26,074 bases of DNA from an uncultured Anaerotignum sp. Lineage in GTDB: Bacteria; Bacillota; Clostridia; Lachnospirales; Anaerotignaceae. The stretch lies in contig NZ_CAKQVD010000025.1 of the NCBI RefSeq assembly GCF_934277605.1, positions 1 to 26,074 of the forward strand, in the 5' to 3' direction. The notes beneath the pieces were generated by a model. The model did not search any database, had not been told where the DNA came from, and saw only the letters and a list, made by a program, of their open reading frames with translations. Position numbers and translations under genes: made by a program. Within the stretch, counting starts at the first letter, position 1, and each line of letters begins with the position of its first letter. This document shows, piece after piece, positions 23,012 to 26,074 of this stretch.

Positions 23012-23040
23012 TTGTATTTTATGGGATAAAGTGATATGAT
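23012..23040 (+). promoter_or_regulatory. promoter of trkA-trkH
   Basis: TTGTAT (23012-23017), 17 bp, then TATGAT (23035-23040) preceded by TGA (extended -10). The leader of about 50 nt contains two overlapping palindromes, GGAAATTTCC (23065-23074) and CCTTAAGG (23073-23080), just before the AAGGAGG. Confidence 0.75.
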
Positions 23041-23097
23041 AGCATGATGAATTGAAGAATGTCGGGAAATTTCCTTAAGGGATAAGGAGGATGCAGC

Positions 23098-24456
23098 ATG
23101 AAGGTTGTAATCGTAGGGGACGGTAAGGTCGGCGGGACCATTGCCAGACAGCTCTCCGGAGAAGGACATGACATCATTGTAATTGATAACAACACAAGTG
23201 TTTTGAATAATGCCACGAATACGATGGATATTATGAGCGTGGAGGGCAACGGCGCAAGCATGCAGGTGCAGAAAAGAGCCGGTGTGCCGGAGGCGGATTT
23301 GCTGATTGCGGCAACCTCTGCGGATGAGGTAAATATGCTGGCTTGCCTTTTGGGGAAAAAGCTGGGCGTGCCGCATACGATTGCCCGTGTGCGTAACCCC
23401 GAATATTATGAGCAGATTACCGAGCTGAAGGAGGAGCTGGGGCTGAGCATGACGGTGAACCCAGAATTTGCGGCGGCAACGGAAATTCTGCGGCTGCTTC
23501 GCTTCCCTTCTGCCTTAAAGATTGAGGTGTTTGCCAGAGGGCGTGTGGAGCTGGCGGAGGTAAAGATTCCCGAAAGCAGCGTTTTGGACGGGATGCCGCT
23601 TTGGGCGATTTATAAGGAATTTCAGGTGAAGGTTCTGATTTGTGCGGTGCAAAGGGCAGGAGAGGTGCATATTCCAAACGGTAACTTTGTGCTGCAGAGC
23701 GGAGACAAAATCAACCTGACCGCACCACATAGCGAGATTGAAAAATTCTTCCGCACGATTGGGCTGTTCCGTACCGGCGTAAAATCGGTTATGATTTTTG
23801 GCGGCGGCAGAATGGCATATTATTTGTCAAAGGCATTGATTGCTTCCCATGTGCGTGTGAAGATTATCGAGATGGACTATAAGCGCTGTGAATATCTTTG
23901 CGAGGTGCTGCCCGAGGCGGTTGTTATCCATGGCGATGGTACGGATAAGGAACTTTTGCAGGAGGAGGGACTGGAGAAAACAGATGCTCTGGTCTGCCTG
24001 ACGGGGATGGATGAGGAAAACATCGTGGTTTCCCTGTATGCCAAGGCGAAAAAGGTTTCTAAGGTTATTGCGAAAATCAACCGTATTTCCTTTGATGAAA
24101 TTTTAGATGCACTTGATATTGACGGCTTTATTTCTCCCAAGACCATTGCGGCAAGCAACATTGTCCGCTATGTGCGTGCCATGCAAAACTCCGCAGGCAG
24201 CAGCAATGTGGAAACACTGCATAAGCTGGTAAATGAGCAGATTGAGGCATTGGAATTTAAGGTTAGAGAAAAATCCGCAGTGGTGGGCGTGCCATTAAAG
24301 GATTTGAAAACGAAAAGCGAGGTTCTGGTTGCAACCATTATCCGTAACGGCAGAGTGATTATCCCTGGTGGTAATGATTCCATTGAGGTCAATGACAGCG
24401 TGATTGTGATAACGAGAAATAAGCACTTGATGGACTTAAAGGATATTTTGAAATAA
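23098..24456 (+). CDS. trkA: Trk potassium uptake regulatory subunit TrkA
   Basis: 452 aa cytoplasmic, peripheral gating subunit of a K+ channel/transporter. It has two tandem RCK units. The first Rossmann fold begins MKVVIVGDGKVGG with the nucleotide-binding GDGKVG (7-12) and Asp at the end of strand 2 (VIDNN). Its TrkA_C part covers about 140-215. The second starts near 225 with VMIFGGGRMA and continues through VVIHGDGTDKELL; its TrkA_C domain covers about 375-452. Two RCK_N/RCK_C pairs in one chain define TrkA, as opposed to single-unit KtrA. AAGGAGG precedes the ATG. trkH follows after 24 nt, so the two form one operon. Confidence 0.96.
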   Translation: MKVVIVGDGKVGGTIARQLSGEGHDIIVIDNNTSVLNNATNTMDIMSVEGNGASMQVQKRAGVPEADLLIAATSADEVNMLACLLGKKLGVPHTIARVRNPEYYEQITELKEELGLSMTVNPEFAAATEILRLLRFPSALKIEVFARGRVELAEVKIPESSVLDGMPLWAIYKEFQVKVLICAVQRAGEVHIPNGNFVLQSGDKINLTAPHSEIEKFFRTIGLFRTGVKSVMIFGGGRMAYYLSKALIASHVRVKIIEMDYKRCEYLCEVLPEAVVIHGDGTDKELLQEEGLEKTDALVCLTGMDEENIVVSLYAKAKKVSKVIAKINRISFDEILDALDIDGFISPKTIAASNIVRYVRAMQNSAGSSNVETLHKLVNEQIEALEFKVREKSAVVGVPLKDLKTKSEVLVATIIRNGRVIIPGGNDSIEVNDSVIVITRNKHLMDLKDILK

Positions 24457-24480
24457 TACGTTGAAATTTGGTGAGGGATT

Positions 24481-25932
24481 ATGAATTTTAATATGATTGC
24501 CTATATTTTAGGCAGTATCATTCGGATAGAGGCTGCGCTGCTGGCGGTGCCTGCCTTTATTTCTGTCTGGTTTCAGGAGGCGCATGCGGCTGCGGCCTTT
24601 GTGGCAACCATTACTGCCTGCTTGATGGTGGGATCGATTTTGGCAAGCCGAGAGCCTGAAAACAAGCGGATTTACGGACGAGAGGGCTTCGTTGTGGTTG
24701 CACTTTCGTGGATTGTGATGTCTGTTTTGGGCGCACTGCCGTTTTATCTGAGCGGTGCTATTTCGGGCTATGTGAATTGCTTTTTTGAAACCGTATCGGG
24801 CTTTACCACAACGGGCGCAAGCATTTTGCAGGAGATTGAAACTTTGCCGAGGAGTATTCTGTTTTGGCGTTGCTTCACGCACTGGATTGGCGGCATGGGG
24901 ATTTTGGTGTTTATGCTTGCCATCATGCCCTTGGGGGATGACCGTACTATGTATCTGATGAAGGCAGAAGCGCCGGGGCCTCTGGTTTCCAAGCTGGTGC
25001 CGAAGGTAAAATCCACAGCGAAGATTTTGTATTTGATTTATATTGCGCTGACCGTGCTGGAAATGGTGCTGCTGTTTGCAGGGGGGATGCCCTTTTTCGA
25101 CAGCGTGGTGCATGCCCTTTCCACAGCGGGAACAGGCGGCTTTTCTGTGAAAAACAATAGCATTGCGGCATACGGCAGTGTCTATTTTGAATATGTCATT
25201 ACAGTTTTTATGCTGCTGTTCGGTGTAAACTTTAACCTGTTTTATCTGATGCTGATGCGGGATTTTAAAAATGTTTGGAGAAATGAGGAGCTGCGGTATT
25301 ATATTGCCATTGTCTGCATTGCGACAGCGTTGATTACCATAGATATTTCTCGGTATTATCCAACGGTGGAGGGTGCCTTCCGCCATGCCATTTTCCAAGT
25401 GGCTGCAATCATGAGCACAACAGGCTTTGTGACGGCAAACTTTGACCTTTGGCCGGAGCTTTCCAAGTCAATCCTGTATTGCCTGCTTTTTTTGGGTGCG
25501 TGCGGCGGCTCGACGGCAGGCGGCATTAAGATTTCGAGGGTTGTTATTTTGATGAAGATGGTTGCCCGTGAAATCAGACGCATTGTGCATCCACGCTCCG
25601 TCAATCTGATTAAATTGGACGGGTATAAGGTGGATGAGGATTCCATTCGCAGTGCCTCCGGCTTTTTCATACTGTATATTCTGATTCTTTTGGGTTCGTT
25701 TGTGCTGATTTCGTTGGATAATTTTGACTTTATCACGAATATAACCGCAGTTACGACCTGCTTGAGTAATGTCGGCCCGGGGCTTGCAATGGCGGGGCCT
25801 GTGGAGAACCTTTCCTTCTTCTCCGGCTTTGCAAAGCTGGTGCTTTGTATGGATATGCTTTTGGGCAGATTGGAAATTTTCCCGATTATTATGCTTTTTG
25901 CTCCTTCCATCTGGAGAAAGAGCTACATGTAA
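24481..25932 (+). CDS. trkH: Trk/Ktr-type potassium uptake protein TrkH
   Basis: 483 aa polytopic membrane protein forming the K+ pore partnered by TrkA. Four M1-P-M2 repeats are recognisable by their filter loops: SGFTTTGAS (about 106-114), STAGTGGFS, MSTTGFVTAN and SNVGPGLAMAGP, each with the conserved glycine. The intramembrane-loop region with LFLGACGGSTAGGIKISR is present after the third repeat. The N-terminal helices before the first repeat indicate the longer TrkH form. GTGAGGG precedes the ATG. The gene ends the trkA-trkH operon. No strong T-tailed terminator follows, only a weak hairpin. Confidence 0.96.
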   Translation: MNFNMIAYILGSIIRIEAALLAVPAFISVWFQEAHAAAAFVATITACLMVGSILASREPENKRIYGREGFVVVALSWIVMSVLGALPFYLSGAISGYVNCFFETVSGFTTTGASILQEIETLPRSILFWRCFTHWIGGMGILVFMLAIMPLGDDRTMYLMKAEAPGPLVSKLVPKVKSTAKILYLIYIALTVLEMVLLFAGGMPFFDSVVHALSTAGTGGFSVKNNSIAAYGSVYFEYVITVFMLLFGVNFNLFYLMLMRDFKNVWRNEELRYYIAIVCIATALITIDISRYYPTVEGAFRHAIFQVAAIMSTTGFVTANFDLWPELSKSILYCLLFLGACGGSTAGGIKISRVVILMKMVAREIRRIVHPRSVNLIKLDGYKVDEDSIRSASGFFILYILILLGSFVLISLDNFDFITNITAVTTCLSNVGPGLAMAGPVENLSFFSGFAKLVLCMDMLLGRLEIFPIIMLFAPSIWRKSYM

Positions 25933-25963
25933 CAACGCAGAGCCAAGCATCTGCAATAAAAAG

Positions 25964-25995
25964 AACAGCTTACATGCTTGCGTGATAGGCTGTTT
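25964..25995 (+). terminator. weak hairpin after trkH, possible terminator
   Basis: AACAGC (25964-25969) pairs with GCTGTT (25989-25994), and the inner CATGC pairs with GCGTG. Only TTT follows. It competes with the outer stem of the adjacent multi-hairpin element. Confidence 0.35.
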
Positions 25996-26065
25996 AAGGT
26001 GTCGACAAAGTCGACACCTAAGTCGAAATCAGGATTTCGACTTGCTAAGACAGAGGAATAAACAG
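25990..26065. repeat. multi-hairpin palindromic element (right edge)
   Basis: An outer inverted repeat CTGTTTA (25990-25996)/TAAACAG (26059-26065) encloses two abutting perfect hairpins. The first is AGGTGTCGAC/GTCGACACCT (25997-26006 and 26010-26019, loop AAA). The second is AAGTCGAAATC/GATTTCGACTT (26020-26030 and 26033-26043, centre AG). The plan resembles the left-edge element (outer stem plus abutting short-loop hairpins), although the stem sequences differ. Identity unknown; the sequence may continue past the window. Confidence 0.55.
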
Positions 26066-26074
26066 ACGAGTTCC

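Noticed and set aside
23041..23097. c-di-AMP or potassium-related riboswitch before trkA
   Set aside because: The leader predicted from the promoter is only about 50 nt, too short for such riboswitches, and no matching fold is seen.

Overview
The window looks like a stretch of core chromosome from a low-to-mid GC Gram-positive anaerobe, most likely a Clostridia (Lachnospirales-like) member. The reasons are the strong AGGAGG ribosome binding sites on almost every gene, the TTGxxx-17-TATAAT promoters, the HemZ-type radical SAM protein, the circularly permuted GTPase RbgA, the TIGR04086-like membrane protein next to secDF, and a recJ-apt...rel-dtd-hemZ-hisS gene order familiar from Bacillota. 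Genus-level assignment is not possible from the sequence alone. I found 22 protein-coding genes, no tRNA or rRNA genes, no CRISPR array and no transposase. The only integrase-type gene is a Xer-like recombinase sitting inside an ordinary operon.

Layout. 1-164: a non-coding edge with a compact multi-hairpin element and a terminator. 165-3624: a minus-strand lipoprotein with a thioredoxin-like domain, divergent from an OmpR-type response regulator/histidine kinase pair. 3784-5295: a lipoprotein with a C-terminal stalk (copper amine oxidase N-like) domain, under its own promoter. 5411-6785: a PHP phosphoesterase (minus) divergent from a small membrane protein. 6950-9083: secD-secF behind a leader containing a terminator-like hairpin. 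9166-11469: recJ-apt. 11543-12490: an AEC permease. 12638-14689: rplS-lepB-rbgA. 14738-17169: a minus-strand operon ttcA-xer-nudix. 17480-22916: rel-dtd-hemZ-hisS, tightly coupled. 23098-25932: trkA-trkH potassium uptake. 25933-26074: a second multi-hairpin element at the right edge.

How the genes work together. Most of the window serves protein export (SecDF, signal peptidase I), ribosome assembly and translation quality (L19, RbgA, HisRS, Dtd, TtcA), nucleotide and stress metabolism (Apt, Rel, PHP phosphatase, Nudix hydrolase), DNA maintenance (RecJ, Xer) and K+ uptake (TrkA/TrkH). Two conserved neighbourhoods appear spliced together: the recJ-apt/rel-dtd-hemZ-hisS group is interrupted by a block carrying rplS-lepB-rbgA without its usual trmD-rimM partners.

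I found no clearly new multi-gene system. The most interesting signals are non-coding: the two outer-stem-plus-tandem-hairpin elements at the window edges, a perfect 11-bp-arm palindrome over the -35 box of rel, and a promoter-terminator leader before secD. In proteins, the most notable is a TlpA-like lipoprotein whose CxxC motif is CxxD.
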